Positions 25,873 through 34,712 are shown, numbered from the stretch's first letter. The stretch: DNA of 64,000 nucleotides from Bifidobacterium boum (GCF_000741535.1 NZ_JGYQ01000015.1:62001-126000), one strand, 5' to 3'. Notes: generated by a model from the sequence alone, not told the origin. Numbers and translations are program-made.

Positions 25873-25934
25873 CCTCTTTTCTGCTTCTGCCGACGCTGAG
25901 CCCCTTCTCAACGTCGGCAGAAGCAGAAAAGAGG
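25873..25934. repeat. REP-like palindrome with a 23-bp perfect stem
   Basis: The arms 25873-25895 and 25912-25934 are exact reverse complements, with core CTGCTTCTGCCGACG and outer CCTCTTTT/AAAAGAGG, and a 16-nt loop. It is the longest and least decayed copy of its family here. Confidence 0.9.
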
Positions 25935-25981
25935 GCGTCCAGAACCATGCGGATGCTCCATACCCCAGCCACCGTAATACG

Positions 25982-26020
25982 ATGAGGCCGCCGCCCGGAC
26001 GAACCGGACGACGGCCTCAT
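25982..26020 (-). terminator. Terminator of ilvC
   Basis: ATGAGGCCG and CGGCCTCAT pair across an inner CCGG/CCGG helix, 65 bases past the ilvC stop on the minus strand. No long T run. Confidence 0.65.
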
Positions 26021-26084
26021 CGATGATACAAACGCTATGCGGAACCTCGACTAGCCGATGAAGCTACCGAAGCGCCGCTCGCAA

Positions 26085-27137
26085 TCACTGCACCTGGGTA
26101 CGAGCGATCTTGCCGTTGAAGGACTCAGTCATATCAGCGTCAGCATCCTTCTGGTTGTTCCAGGAGAACATAGCGCGCAGCTTCGGGCCAACGGTCTCGA
26201 GGTGCGGGTGAGAGTACTCTTCCTGCAGCTTCTTGAACTTCGGGGCGCCAGCAGCCTGATCGTCCATGAACTCCTTGGCGAAGGAGCCGTCCTGAATGCG
26301 CTTGAGCTGATACTCCATGCGCTTCTTGGTCTCCTCGTTGATCACGGTGGAGGTGTAATCGCCATACTGAGCAGTGTCGGAGCAGGACCAGCGAGCCTTG
26401 TTCAGGCCGCCCTCGTTAGCCAAGTCGACGAGCATCTTCAGCTCGTGGAACACCTCGAAGTACGCGATCTCCGGCTGGTAGCCAGCCTCGGTCAGCACGT
26501 CGAAGCCCATGTCGCACAGGTGGTTGATGCCGCCCATGAGGACATCCTGCTCGCCGAAGAGATCGGTCTCGGTCTCTTCCTTGAAGGTGGTCTTGATGGC
26601 GCCAGCGCGCAGAGCGCCGAGAGCCTTCGCGTAAGCCAGGGTGATGTCCCAGCCGTCGCCGCGAGGATCCTGCTCGACAGCCACAACCACCGGGACGCCA
26701 CGGCCGTTGGCGTACTCACGACGCACAATGTGGCCCGGGCCCTTCGGGGCGACCATGAACACCGGGTGATCCTCGGTCGGCTTGATGTAGCCGTAGTGGA
26801 TGTTGAAGCCATGAGCGAAGGCCAGTGCAGCGCCCGGCTTCAGGTTCGGCTCAACCTGCTCCTTGTAAACCTTGGCCTGGTACTGATCAGGCAGCAGGAT
26901 CATGACGATGTCAGCCTCGGCGACCGCGTCCGGCACGGACTTGACTTCGAGGCCCTGCTCCTTGGCATAGTCCACGGACTTGGAGGTCGGACGCAGGCCG
27001 ACGACGACGTCAACGCCGGAATCGCGCAGGTTCAGCGCGTGAGCGTGGCCCTGGGAGCCGTAACCGAGAATGGCGACCTTCTTGCCATTGAGCACGGAGA
27101 GATCCGCATCCTTCTCATACCAGATAGTTGCTGCCAT
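26085..27137 (-). CDS. ilvC: Ketol-acid reductoisomerase
   Basis: NADPH-dependent enzyme converting acetolactate and acetohydroxybutyrate to the dihydroxy acids of valine and isoleucine synthesis. The 350-residue, short class I form begins [21 protein letters not shown]; the Rossmann motif [19 protein letters not shown] and the phosphate-binding VGLRPTSKS are intact, as are the metal-site helices ([12 protein letters not shown] with Asp and Glu). The ATG at 27137 follows AAGGAGTG; two upstream in-frame codons are inside that signal. A monocistronic unit by position, 368 bases after an MHS permease on the same strand. Confidence 0.96.
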   Translation of the reverse strand: MAATIWYEKDADLSVLNGKKVAILGYGSQGHAHALNLRDSGVDVVVGLRPTSKSVDYAKEQGLEVKSVPDAVAEADIVMILLPDQYQAKVYKEQVEPNLKPGAALAFAHGFNIHYGYIKPTEDHPVFMVAPKGPGHIVRREYANGRGVPVVVAVEQDPRGDGWDITLAYAKALGALRAGAIKTTFKEETETDLFGEQDVLMGGINHLCDMGFDVLTEAGYQPEIAYFEVFHELKMLVDLANEGGLNKARWSCSDTAQYGDYTSTVINEETKKRMEYQLKRIQDGSFAKEFMDDQAAGAPKFKKLQEEYSHPHLETVGPKLRAMFSWNNQKDADADMTESFNGKIARTQVQ

Positions 27138-27505
27138 ATGTAGCACTCCTTGTTTTGGGAAAATCCCTTGCCGGCTTGCCGCCGGCCCTTTGCTTGTAAC
27201 TTCTGCAAAAAGGATTTTGTCCTTGATTGATGCCCATCATACTAGAATCGCTCCCCCGATTCGGGCGCGTTCCATTAGTTGAACATCTCTCGGAAACTTT
27301 TTCGCCAGCCACAAGCGGATTGATGGTTGAACCCCGGACCGTGGCCCGGAACCGTGGCGCGACGGGCAAAACCGGCCGTCACACCGCGGAACCGCACCGC
27401 AATCCGGAACGGAATCGATATTCAGTTATGCATCTTCAGTTATATGAGTGATATGAAACGCATCCAATGGGATCGCAATCACAGCGTCCATTGAACGCCA
27501 GCACG
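27138..27505 (-). promoter_or_regulatory. Leader and promoter region of ilvC
   Basis: On the minus strand, a -10-like TATGAT lies near 27236-27241, about 100 bases before the start codon. The transcript would contain CAAAATCC (27211-27218) able to pair with GGGATTTT (27146-27153), enclosing a GCCGGC-GGCAA-GCCGGC hairpin just before the ribosome binding site. This may be a regulatory leader or simply a stable 5' end. No leader peptide is obvious. Nothing else coding was seen between 27250 and 27505. Confidence 0.35.
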
Positions 27506-28861
27506 TCACTTCGTGAAGTCGGCATCCTTCGTCTCACGGCAGCTGAGCACCGCGACCAGGCAGCACACAGCCATCACGCCGAGATACAGGCCGACCGAAC
27601 GCACGCCCCAATGATGGGACAGCCAGGTTGCGATCGTCGGAACGAACGCGGCGCCCACGATCGCGGCGAGATTGTAGCCGATGCCAGAACCCGAGTACCG
27701 CACATTCGCATCGAACAGTTCCGGCAGGAACGCGCCGATCGGGCCGAACGCGATACCCATCAGAGCGAAGCCAACGCACAGGAACAGCTCCACCTGGAAG
27801 AAGTTGCGATGACCCATAAGCAGATACGGGAACACCAGTGCGAACACCACCAACGCGACCGACGAAAACATGAGCACGCGACGACGACCGATCCGGTCCG
27901 CATACACGCAGGACAGCACGATGAACAGCGCGAACACGCAGATGGCGATCATCAACATGAGCAGATACTCACGGTTCGTGAAGCCGAGGCCGCCACCACC
28001 CTGGGCTACAGTCTTCGTGCCCCAAGCGAGCGACCAAGTGGCGAGCGTGTAGAACAGCGTGTAAGTCACAGCGACGATGAAGGTCGCCTGGATCACCTGG
28101 CGCCAGCTCTTACGGAACACCTCAGTCAGCGGGGACTTGACCACCTTGTGCTGCTGCTGGGCGAGACGGAAGACCGGAGTCTCCTCCATCTGAACGCGCA
28201 CGACAAGACCGACGATCACCAGCACGCTCGACAGTAGGAACGGCACGCGCCAGCCCCAAGAGACCATCGCGGCGTTATCGTTGAAGCTTTCGAGCAGGAA
28301 GTACGTGCCGTTCGACAGGAAGAAGCCGATCGGGGCGCCCAGCTCCGGGAAGGAACCGTACAGGGCACGCTTATCGGCGGGCGCGTTTTCGGTCGCCACC
28401 AGCGCGGCGCCGGACCATTCGCCGCCCAGTCCGATGCCCTGGACGAAGCGGCACAGGCACAGCAACGCGACCGCGGCGATGCCCCACATGTCATAGGTCG
28501 GCAGGCAGCCGATCAGGAAGGTGGCGATACCCATCGTCAACAGGGACACAACCAGCGTGGTCTTGCGCCCCATGCGATCGCCGAAATGGCCGAAAATCAG
28601 GGAGCCGACCGGACGAGCGATGAAGGCGATGGAGAAGGTGAGCAGCGACATCAGCAGCGCGACCGTCGGGTTGGTCGTGTCGCTGAAGAACACCTTCGGG
28701 AAATAGTTCGCAGCGGCGGTGCCGTATGCGTAGAAGTCATAGAACTCGATGGCTGTGCCGACCATGGAAGCGGCAATGACGGTGCGAACCGAATCGCGCG
28801 TCATCTGTTCCACTTTGCCGGCGGCCTGTTGTAGGCCAGTCGTCTGTTCGACTGCTGTCAT
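27506..28861 (-). CDS. MFS transporter, metabolite:H+ symporter (MHS) family
   Basis: A 451-residue twelve-helix permease of the MHS group (ShiA, ProP, KgtP relatives), which import organic acids, shikimate or osmolytes with protons. Signatures: ASMVGTAIEFYDFYAYGTAAA in helix 1, the HFGDRMGRK loop between helices 2 and 3, RFVQGIGLGGEWSGA in helix 4, and DRIGRRR in the second half. AGGAGCAATC precedes the ATG at 28861. It is preceded by a short leader ORF and repeated hairpins that end in a terminator, so its expression may be attenuated. Substrate unknown; the ilvC neighbour hints at branched-chain acids only weakly. Confidence 0.85.
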   Translation of the reverse strand: MTAVEQTTGLQQAAGKVEQMTRDSVRTVIAASMVGTAIEFYDFYAYGTAAANYFPKVFFSDTTNPTVALLMSLLTFSIAFIARPVGSLIFGHFGDRMGRKTTLVVSLLTMGIATFLIGCLPTYDMWGIAAVALLCLCRFVQGIGLGGEWSGAALVATENAPADKRALYGSFPELGAPIGFFLSNGTYFLLESFNDNAAMVSWGWRVPFLLSSVLVIVGLVVRVQMEETPVFRLAQQQHKVVKSPLTEVFRKSWRQVIQATFIVAVTYTLFYTLATWSLAWGTKTVAQGGGGLGFTNREYLLMLMIAICVFALFIVLSCVYADRIGRRRVLMFSSVALVVFALVFPYLLMGHRNFFQVELFLCVGFALMGIAFGPIGAFLPELFDANVRYSGSGIGYNLAAIVGAAFVPTIATWLSHHWGVRSVGLYLGVMAVCCLVAVLSCRETKDADFTK

Positions 28862-28987
28862 GATTGCTCCTGGATTGCTCCTGGATGTGCCGACGTTATT
28901 CGCGTGCGACACGATTCCATCTGTTATGTTCTGAGCTGGATGCTGGTTGCGAATCTGTGTTTGTCCTTGTGGGATGTGCAGCGCAAC

Positions 28988-29051
28988 AAAAAAGCCCCGC
29001 GATGCATGCAGGGCGAATGATTTTATCCGGCCCCGCATTCGTCAGCGGGGC
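28988..29051 (-). terminator. Attenuator-like set of hairpins before the MHS permease
   Basis: On the minus strand four complementary blocks occur in order: GCCCCGC (29051-29045), GCGGGGC (29036-29030), GCCCTGC (29014-29008) and GCGGGGC (29000-28994) followed by TTTTTT. Blocks 1-2 form one hairpin, 3-4 a terminator, and 2-3 can pair instead as antiterminator. The layout mimics a classical transcription attenuator. The stop of the leader ORF is 15 bases before block 1. Confidence 0.65.
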
Positions 29052-29066
29052 TCAGCATGTACCGAA

Positions 29067-29126
29067 TCAGTCCGCCAACGAAGACGGGCTAATAATTCGT
29101 GCGGAAACTCGCAGTGTACCGTTCAT
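29067..29126 (-). CDS. 19-residue leader peptide upstream of the attenuator
   Basis: An ATG at 29126 with a perfect AAAGGAGG eight bases upstream opens a 19-codon frame, MNGTLRVSARIISPSSLAD, ending just before the attenuator-like hairpins. The peptide includes Leu, Val, two adjacent Ile and Leu codons, and several Arg and Ser codons; the branched-chain residues would suit control by isoleucine, valine or leucine supply, in keeping with ilvC downstream, but no codon is repeated strongly. Too short to be a functional protein by itself. Ribosome stalling or release here could choose between terminator and antiterminator. Confidence 0.6.
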   Translation of the reverse strand: MNGTLRVSARIISPSSLAD

Positions 29127-29211
29127 CGTGGCGTCCTCCTTTCGGTTCTCCTTGGGATGTGTTCCCAACTGGGTTGTAACCATAGGAGGGTTCGCCCGCC
29201 ACAAGGAGGCG

Positions 29212-29230
29212 ATGTCCACTATGTGGACAT
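29212..29230. promoter_or_regulatory. Operator-like palindrome upstream of the leader ORF
   Basis: ATGTCCAC-TAT-GTGGACAT is a perfect 8-bp inverted repeat with a 3-nt centre, about 90 bases upstream of the leader start codon and so in the likely promoter region. The cognate regulator is not known. Confidence 0.6.
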
Positions 29231-29384
29231 ATCGGGAAGTCTGTAATTTCAACGGGTCAAGCGTTTGACTTCGATAGGTGTCAGGGTGTTGGTGGGGTGA
29301 GTGGGGTTGGATGGGGGGGAGGTCGGATACAGTCGGCTGCGGATGTGGATGCGGCCGAAGGTAGTAGAAACGGTCGGGCACGGG

Positions 29385-29560
29385 AGATTGCGACGAATTG
29401 ATCGGCATAGGCATAATCTCCCGGGAGAACAGTGAAATTGAGGCAAGCCCCGCAAGAACTCCCAACGAAATCGTTGGAATCATGCGGTTCACAAAATCAG
29501 GCCGCCGGGAGTTTAGCGTCAAATCGACGTAAACGCGATAATCTTCCACAACCGATTCCG
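29385..29560 (+). repeat. Long dispersed repeat with ATAATCTCCCGGGAG palindromes, copy 1
   Basis: About 175 bases align, with scattered changes, to the reverse complement of 34455-34645. Shared landmarks in order: CGGGAGATTG, ATAATCTCCCGGGAGAA, CGCAAGAACTCCCAA, ATCGTTG-AATCATGCGG, CGGGAG and (C/G)ATAATCT. No protein is encoded. The palindrome CTCCCGGGAG and its half sites recur several times inside. Confidence 0.75.
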
Positions 29561-29750
29561 TCGGTATGCGGGCGACCGCGGATTTCCAACGCTCTCAATC
29601 AGAGGCCAATCCGCAGCAATGAACGATTGACACGCGCCCGGGGAGTTCTTCCACGCGATGAAGGAATCCGTGCAAACTCCCGCAGCAGCCAAATCATCAA
29701 CATGCTCAGACCTGATTTCGCCACGAATCGTCATAGATCGCGCCCGCCTT

Positions 29751-29794
29751 ACAAACCGGTTACGCGGAGCCGGCCGTCAGCGTAACCGGTTTGT
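29751..29794. repeat. 15-bp perfect palindrome of the GCGTAACCGGTTTGT family
   Basis: ACAAACCGGTTACGC and GCGTAACCGGTTTGT flank a 14-nt loop. Same family as 19765-19809; both arms contain the CCGGTT/CCAGTT core. Confidence 0.85.
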
Positions 29795-29954
29795 GTGAGG
29801 ATGAACGAGACTGCCACAATTGCACGCACCACGATACGGGCCCGCATCAGCGACGGGTGGCGCCGCAATTGCACGCCACCACGATTGGCCGTCACACACC
29901 TGCACGACCGGCATGAGACAGGGGCAGATGCACCTGTGAATCGATTCTGCCGGC

Positions 29955-30290
29955 CTTCAGCTCTCAATGCGCAATCTCAATATCTCAGCGAAACGTCGAA
30001 ATCAGCAAGATTTTCAGAAAAAACTCTGAAAAACTCCGACGGGAACGCAAATCCGAGATTTATTGAGATTCTATGGGCCAGCCCGCACGAATGAGGCGCC
30101 ATCACATCGTTGATATTCCGCGGTTCTCAAGAATCCGCCATCGCTGTGAGGACTCGCCAGAATCTGAAAATCTCGCGAGAACATGTCCAGACGCGAGATA
30201 TTCGGAAAAATCTCTCAATATCTCGCGACAGAAGGGCGAATCCGAGAGTTTTTCAGAATCCAATCTGAATATCTCGCCAAATCGGAGGGG
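29955..30290. repeat. Two related blocks of AATATCTCGC / TCTGAAAAACTC repeats
   Basis: Block one (29960-30075) and block two (30150-30285) both contain CAATATCTC, a GAAAAA-TCTC or TTTTCAGAA hairpin, GGGCGAATCCGAGAG or GGGAACGCAAATCCGAGA, and a final GAGATT/GAATATCTCG. The arrangement of spaced palindromic half-sites resembles that of the CTCCCGGGAG repeat nearby with a different core (ATCTCGCGAGA). No gene seen. Confidence 0.6.
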
Positions 30291-30352
30291 GCGCTGCGGT
30301 CGCAGGCGTGCCGGGATGCCTTCACCTGCACAGCCAGTGCGAAAACGCAAGC

Positions 30353-30400
30353 GGCCGGGCACCTGTTTCGCCCCGCAATGAGGGGAACAGGCACCCGGCC
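30353..30400 (-). terminator. Long imperfect hairpin downstream of scrT
   Basis: GGCCGGG/CCCGGCC, CCTGTT/AACAGG and CCCC/GGGG helices stack into one hairpin about 170 bases past the scrT stop. The bases between hold two diverged copies of a GCC-ACACGCACT-GC short repeat. Possibly the distal terminator of the sucrose transcript. Confidence 0.5.
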
Positions 30401-30569
30401 GGCACATCGCATCCATCGCGCGCATCACACACGCTCAGGCGTTGCGAGGCTTTGCGAGACGGCGCAGCCACACGCACTAGCACAAAGCGCGCTGCCCGCA
30501 ACCGAACGTTCAAAATCCGCCACCGTCGTCGAGCCACACGCACTTGCGCAGGGCAAACCGCCCGCGGCG

Positions 30570-32174
30570 TCACTTCACTTTCTTGATACGCATGATCAGG
30601 TAGGCGGCAATCAGCACAATCGCGATCGCCACGATGAACACCACGCGATAGGCGGACGGTGGGGTAGCCGTTACATGATGCATGCTCTTGGACACGCTGA
30701 TAATCGACGAGGTGAACACCGAGCCGATCACCGTGGACAGCGTATTCGCGAGGTTCAGGATACCCAGATCCTTACCCGCTTCCTCCGGATTCGGCAGCAC
30801 GGACACGTTCAGCGCCTGGTCGATCGCGTTGTACACGCCGTAGCCGAGACCTGCGACCGCAGCGAACAGCAGCATACCGGTGCGGGTCGGAATCAGCAGC
30901 GGCATGAGAATGCCGACGGCGAACAGGCAGCTAGCGAGCGCGACCGGCAGCTTGCGGCGGCCGATCCTGTCGGTGATCGGACCGGCGGTCAGTGCGGCGA
31001 TCAGCGACACGACCAGCGTGATCACGCCCATCACGGCGATCAGGGCGTTCGCGGAATCCTTCGCACGCGGCTGGCCCGCGTAGATGTAATCCTGCGAAAT
31101 GTAGAACAGGTAGCTGTTGATCATCCAGTAGCCGCCCATCATCAGGGTGCGGCCCACGAGCGCGAAGTAGAAGTCAGGCGCGTGGCGCGGCGGGCGGAAG
31201 TTCATAAGCACGGACTTCGCGGTGATTTCCTCGCGCTTCTCGTTCTTGTTGGATTCCTCACGCGGCCAGATGATAACCGTGATGATGCCGATCAGCGCGA
31301 ACACCGCCGCACCGATCAGCCAGCCGAGGGTCACACCGGAAGCACCGTGATCATTCAGACGGGCGCCGACCACATTGCCGAGCGTCTGTCCGGCGGCGAT
31401 ACCGGCGCCGTAGAAGCCGGAAATCGTACCGCGGACCTTGTCAGGCACGCGGTCGGACATGGTCGCCACGAACGGGGCGAGCATGATGTTGTAACCCAAC
31501 TGGGCGCAGCACCACAGTACGAGGATCGCGGGGAAGCTGTGCTGTGCGATGGCAATCAGGCCAACGGACAGGCCAGCGACCAAACCGCCGATAACGATCC
31601 ACGGGGTACGTTTGCCGAAGCGGCTGCGCGTCATATCGGACAGCGTGCCGAAAATCACGTTCGCCAGCAGCGCGACGATGGAGCCGACCGCGTTGATGGT
31701 GCCGAGCATGGATTCCTTGGTCGCCGGGTTGATGTTCTGCAACACCTGCGGCAGGATGATTGCACTCAACGCGACCCACGGGATGGCGCAGGCGACGGCG
31801 CTGAGCGTGAAACCGACGCCGAGACGCACGATTTCGGTCTTTGACGGACGGTGGCCGTCGGCGCTGACCATCGGGTCACGCATATCGTTGAACGCCGAGT
31901 TCGGGTCGAGCACGGCCGCGTCCACGGAACTGGCCATCGCAGTGACAGGAGTACCGCTTTCCGCGAGCATGCGCGTCTCCTGCACGCCTACGGATGCCGC
32001 GGAATCCTCGCCCTGCGGCTTTTCTGGGAGCGGGACGGCGAGACGCTCCACAGCGCTTTTCTGTTCTGGTGTCAACGCCTTGTCCAAATCGGGACGGTCA
32101 TCGATGCCGGGGCGGATGTACCCGTTGCCGGGCTTCTGACCGGCAGCGCCGCCGGTCTCATTGTTGTTGCTCAT
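30570..32174 (-). CDS. scrT: Sucrose permease ScrT (MFS, GPH-like)
   Basis: Proton-coupled sugar importer of 534 residues. After a ~100-residue polar N-terminus the twelve-helix transport domain begins at KTEIVRLGVGFTLSAVACAIPW; GTLSDMTRSRFGKRTPWIVIGG is the loop 2-3 signature shared with sugar:cation symporters and MFS sucrose carriers. It lies 76 bases after the sucrose phosphorylase gene on the same strand, as in the scrPT operons of B. longum and B. lactis, which makes sucrose the expected substrate. GGGGGTTGCC precedes the ATG at 32174. A strong intercistronic hairpin sits just before it. Confidence 0.88.
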   Translation of the reverse strand: MSNNNETGGAAGQKPGNGYIRPGIDDRPDLDKALTPEQKSAVERLAVPLPEKPQGEDSAASVGVQETRMLAESGTPVTAMASSVDAAVLDPNSAFNDMRDPMVSADGHRPSKTEIVRLGVGFTLSAVACAIPWVALSAIILPQVLQNINPATKESMLGTINAVGSIVALLANVIFGTLSDMTRSRFGKRTPWIVIGGLVAGLSVGLIAIAQHSFPAILVLWCCAQLGYNIMLAPFVATMSDRVPDKVRGTISGFYGAGIAAGQTLGNVVGARLNDHGASGVTLGWLIGAAVFALIGIITVIIWPREESNKNEKREEITAKSVLMNFRPPRHAPDFYFALVGRTLMMGGYWMINSYLFYISQDYIYAGQPRAKDSANALIAVMGVITLVVSLIAALTAGPITDRIGRRKLPVALASCLFAVGILMPLLIPTRTGMLLFAAVAGLGYGVYNAIDQALNVSVLPNPEEAGKDLGILNLANTLSTVIGSVFTSSIISVSKSMHHVTATPPSAYRVVFIVAIAIVLIAAYLIMRIKKVK

Positions 32175-32195
32175 GGCAACCCCCTTTGGTTATGC

Positions 32196-32245
32196 GATGC
32201 TTGCCGTCGGGCCAGAGCTGGTGTTCCGGCCCGACGGCAAGCATC
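32196..32245. promoter_or_regulatory. 18-bp perfect hairpin between sucP and scrT
   Basis: The arms GATGCTTGCCGTCGGGCC and GGCCCGACGGCAAGCATC flank a 14-nt loop and fill the gap between the two genes. There is no T run on either strand, so it is more likely an RNA-stabilising or processing element that adjusts enzyme to permease ratio than a full terminator. Confidence 0.8.
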
Positions 32246-32250
32246 TTCTC

Positions 32251-33762
32251 TTAGTCGACCGTCGGCGGGTCTGCCAGCAGGTCGTCGGTTTCGTGGTCGC
32301 CGGTCGGATCGGTCCAGCGCAGCGTGCACACGGAAGCCTGATTATCCATGCCCAAGCCGCGCTTCGGCTCGAACGTGAGGCTTGCCGCCGTGGTCTCGCC
32401 CTTCCAGCTGAAGGTCAGCGTGTCACCCTCATTGCCGAAGGTGAACTCGCCGTCGAACGCGTCAAGCTGATTGCGCAACCGGCACAGGGCGTTCAGCGCC
32501 TTGACGACCGGACGTTTGAGATTGCGGTCAATCTCCTCCACGGAATAGTAGTGACGGTTGATGTCACGCCCGACATTCGTGCGATGCAGCAGCTCCATGT
32601 CATTCGCCCCTGCGAGCGCGCCGACATAGTACACTTGCGGAACGCCGGGCAGGAAGAACTGTACGGCTCGTGCGGCGAGGTAATGCTGGTCGTTGCAGCC
32701 GAGCGCCGAATAGTACGTGGAGTTGACCTGGTAGAGGTCGAGGTTGCTGGCGGCGGCACCGGTCGCGGCAAGGGATTCGCCGTGGGTGTTCTTGTGGATG
32801 GTTTCGACGAGCTGGTCGACTTCCTCGTCGGGCACGAGGCCTTTAAGGCTGCGGTCGAGCTGGTCGGAGCCGATGTCGATGACGCCGATGCCGTCATGCG
32901 TGTCGAGTACGGTGACCGCGTTGTTCGGGCGCACCTCGACCCAGTGGGCGATCGGTTCGGTTTTGCCGGTGGTCAGGGCGTGCAGCAGCAGGCCGGGGAT
33001 CGCGAAATCGTAGACGCGGTCGACCTTGTTGGCGATGGCGACCTGCTTCTTGTAGTAGGAGTGCACTTCGATGAGGGTTTCCAGCCCGCGGGATTCGGCT
33101 TCCGCTTTGATCCGGCCGATGAGATCGAAGGTCTTGGGGGTCATGAAGCAGCTGGTCTTGGCTTGCTTGGCGCCGTAGCCGACCGCATCGAGGCGGATGT
33201 AGCTGACATGGCTGCGGGACAGCTGGTCGAGAATGGACAGCAGGTAATCCCAGCCTTCCTTGGAATCGGTGTCGATATCGACCTGTTGCGGGGTGAAGGT
33301 GGTCCACACGAGGCGGGTCTTGCCGCCCCACGTGTAGTGGGTGAACGGCAGGCCCGGGCGCGGACGATAAATGCCGGCCAGATCCTCTTCGGTCGCGCCG
33401 TCGGGGAAGACGCTCGACATGGTGAGGAACATCCCATAGTAGGGGCTGTTTTCGCCACGCTTCATGACGTCTTGGAATTGCTTGGATTCCCAGGACATGT
33501 GGTTGACGATGGTGTCGACCATGATGTCGTGCGTTTTGGACAGCTCGGCGATGTCATCCCATGTGCCCAGGCGCGGGTCGACTTTGGTGTGGTCCACCGG
33601 GTCGAAGCCGGCATCGGCGCCGTCATAGGGGGTGAAGAATGGCAGGATGTGCACGCCTTCGTACACGCCGTTGAAGCGGGTGCGCAGGATGTCGGTCATG
33701 GATGCGATGGTGCCGTCCCCCAGCCGGTCGGCATACGTGATGAGTTGGACTTTGTTCTTCAT
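32251..33762 (-). CDS. sucP: Sucrose phosphorylase (GH13_18)
   Basis: Splits sucrose with phosphate into glucose 1-phosphate and fructose, both feeding the bifid shunt. The 503-residue protein starts MKNKVQLITYADRLGDGTI as in other bifidobacterial enzymes and keeps IVNHMSWESKQFQ, SYIRLDAVGYGAK with the nucleophile Asp, LIEVHSYYKK with the acid/base Glu, and VLDTHDGIGVIDIG with the stabilising Asp. Length and motifs match the crystallised B. adolescentis enzyme. AAAGGAGGACCA precedes the ATG at 33762. It leads the transcript with scrT. Two palindromes upstream suggest LacI control. Confidence 0.97.
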   Translation of the reverse strand: MKNKVQLITYADRLGDGTIASMTDILRTRFNGVYEGVHILPFFTPYDGADAGFDPVDHTKVDPRLGTWDDIAELSKTHDIMVDTIVNHMSWESKQFQDVMKRGENSPYYGMFLTMSSVFPDGATEEDLAGIYRPRPGLPFTHYTWGGKTRLVWTTFTPQQVDIDTDSKEGWDYLLSILDQLSRSHVSYIRLDAVGYGAKQAKTSCFMTPKTFDLIGRIKAEAESRGLETLIEVHSYYKKQVAIANKVDRVYDFAIPGLLLHALTTGKTEPIAHWVEVRPNNAVTVLDTHDGIGVIDIGSDQLDRSLKGLVPDEEVDQLVETIHKNTHGESLAATGAAASNLDLYQVNSTYYSALGCNDQHYLAARAVQFFLPGVPQVYYVGALAGANDMELLHRTNVGRDINRHYYSVEEIDRNLKRPVVKALNALCRLRNQLDAFDGEFTFGNEGDTLTFSWKGETTAASLTFEPKRGLGMDNQASVCTLRWTDPTGDHETDDLLADPPTVD

Positions 33763-33832
33763 TGGTCCTCCTTTGGTGCCAAACGCAGAACACTTTCAGT
33801 GTAGCGGGTTCCTGGTGGTTTTTCTTGGATTT

Positions 33833-33848
33833 GGCGATTCGAATCGCC
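33833..33848. promoter_or_regulatory. Palindrome GGCGATTCGAATCGCC upstream of sucP
   Basis: A perfect 16-bp palindrome 70-85 bases before the sucP start. It shares the TTCGAA core with the second site at 33874 and may be a further operator or part of the promoter. Confidence 0.6.
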
Positions 33849-33873
33849 GTCCGCGGATCACTTTCGAACGCGT

Positions 33874-33889
33874 ATCGAACCGGTTCGAT
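33874..33889. promoter_or_regulatory. Putative ScrR operator upstream of sucP
   Basis: ATCGAACCGGTTCGAT is a perfect 16-bp palindrome with the CG centre typical of LacI-family operators. It matches ATCGAAACGGTTCGAC at 37460-37475 upstream of the LacI gene at 36.3-37.3 kb in 14 of 16 bases, which ties that regulator to sucP. Confidence 0.75.
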
Positions 33890-33945
33890 ATTGTACACGA
33901 CGGAATCATGCCGACACCACGCGACACGCGGTCTGTGGCAAGAAT

Positions 33946-34248
33946 TCAGCGATGATTCGCACTGGGGACATCCTCAAGTTCGAATCGGTAGCGCTGTCGG
34001 ACATCGGGATACTTCGCACGATCGACCTCGCCGGCGAACATTTCGAGCGGGCGCACCCACAGCGAGCCGTCATCATATAGTTTGCGATAGATGACCACCG
34101 GCAGGCCGGATTCAGAATCCGTGGCGAAATCCTCCACAAGGTACCGGTCGCCCTTGAAATGGCGGTAGATGCGGCCGCGGAGGATGCGGCGCGATTGCGC
34201 GGGTTCAGTTCGGGGACGGGTGTGTTGGCTGTTGGTATTGCTGTCCAT
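33946..34248 (-). CDS. DUF1653 domain protein
   Basis: A 100-residue protein; after ~20 polar residues the DUF1653 domain runs from RGRIYRHFKGDRYLVEDFA through VIYRKLYDDGSLWVRPLEMF to the end. The domain is a small beta-barrel-like fold of unknown function found widely in bacteria. The start ATG at 34248 is preferred because homology begins soon after; no good ribosome binding site is seen, and an ATG nine bases upstream is possible. It is upstream of sucP on the same strand but separated by 183 bases with operators, so it is probably its own unit. Confidence 0.75.
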   Translation of the reverse strand: MDSNTNSQHTRPRTEPAQSRRILRGRIYRHFKGDRYLVEDFATDSESGLPVVIYRKLYDDGSLWVRPLEMFAGEVDRAKYPDVRQRYRFELEDVPSANHR

Positions 34249-34454
34249 GAACCGCATCGTACACGGGCGGACGGCAATCCGACGACAATGATCATGGCAT
34301 GAAATCAAAGCCGCAGAATATCAACGATTCATTGCGCGGCGCATGGTTGCTGTTCCAATACCGTGCATCTCAACATTCGATTCCACAGATGCGGACGCAT
34401 GCGTCCAGCGGCAATTGGGGACTTTACGCCGAGACAGACTGCAAATGCGTAAAG

Positions 34455-34645
34455 TCCCGGCTTTTCGCGGGAGATTAGCGCGATTCGACCGATTCGCGGG
34501 AGAACTCCCAACAGCCCGATTTTGCGAGCCGCATGATTTCAACGATCTCCTTGGGAGTTCTTGCGAAACGGGGTCGAACTCGACAATTCTCCCGGGAGAT
34601 TATCATCGTACCGACGGATTCGGCACAATCTCCCGCTTCCGACAG
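34455..34645 (-). repeat. Long dispersed repeat with CTCCCGGGAG palindromes, copy 2
   Basis: Reverse-oriented relative of 29385-29560, sharing the same series of landmarks including TTCTCCCGGGAGATTAT, TTGGGAGTTCTTGCG and CCGCATGATTTCAACGAT. A third partial copy lies at 40545-40690. No gene is seen between 34250 and 34773. Confidence 0.75.
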
Positions 34646-34712
34646 GAAGTCAAGGGGAATCAGCAAATCAACAACCGTGAGTCCCGGTTCAATCCGTCAT
34701 CATCGCACTCAA

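Noticed and set aside
29067..29549. A 160-residue protein ending in the leader peptide frame
   Set aside because: Only the last 19 codons have a ribosome binding site; the upstream part crosses an operator-like palindrome and dispersed repeat DNA.
32161..33804. Long open frame opposite sucrose phosphorylase (and similar ones opposite aglA, scrT and fprA)
   Set aside because: High-GC genes give long antisense frames; these lack family motifs and ribosome binding sites, while the opposite strands encode clear enzymes.
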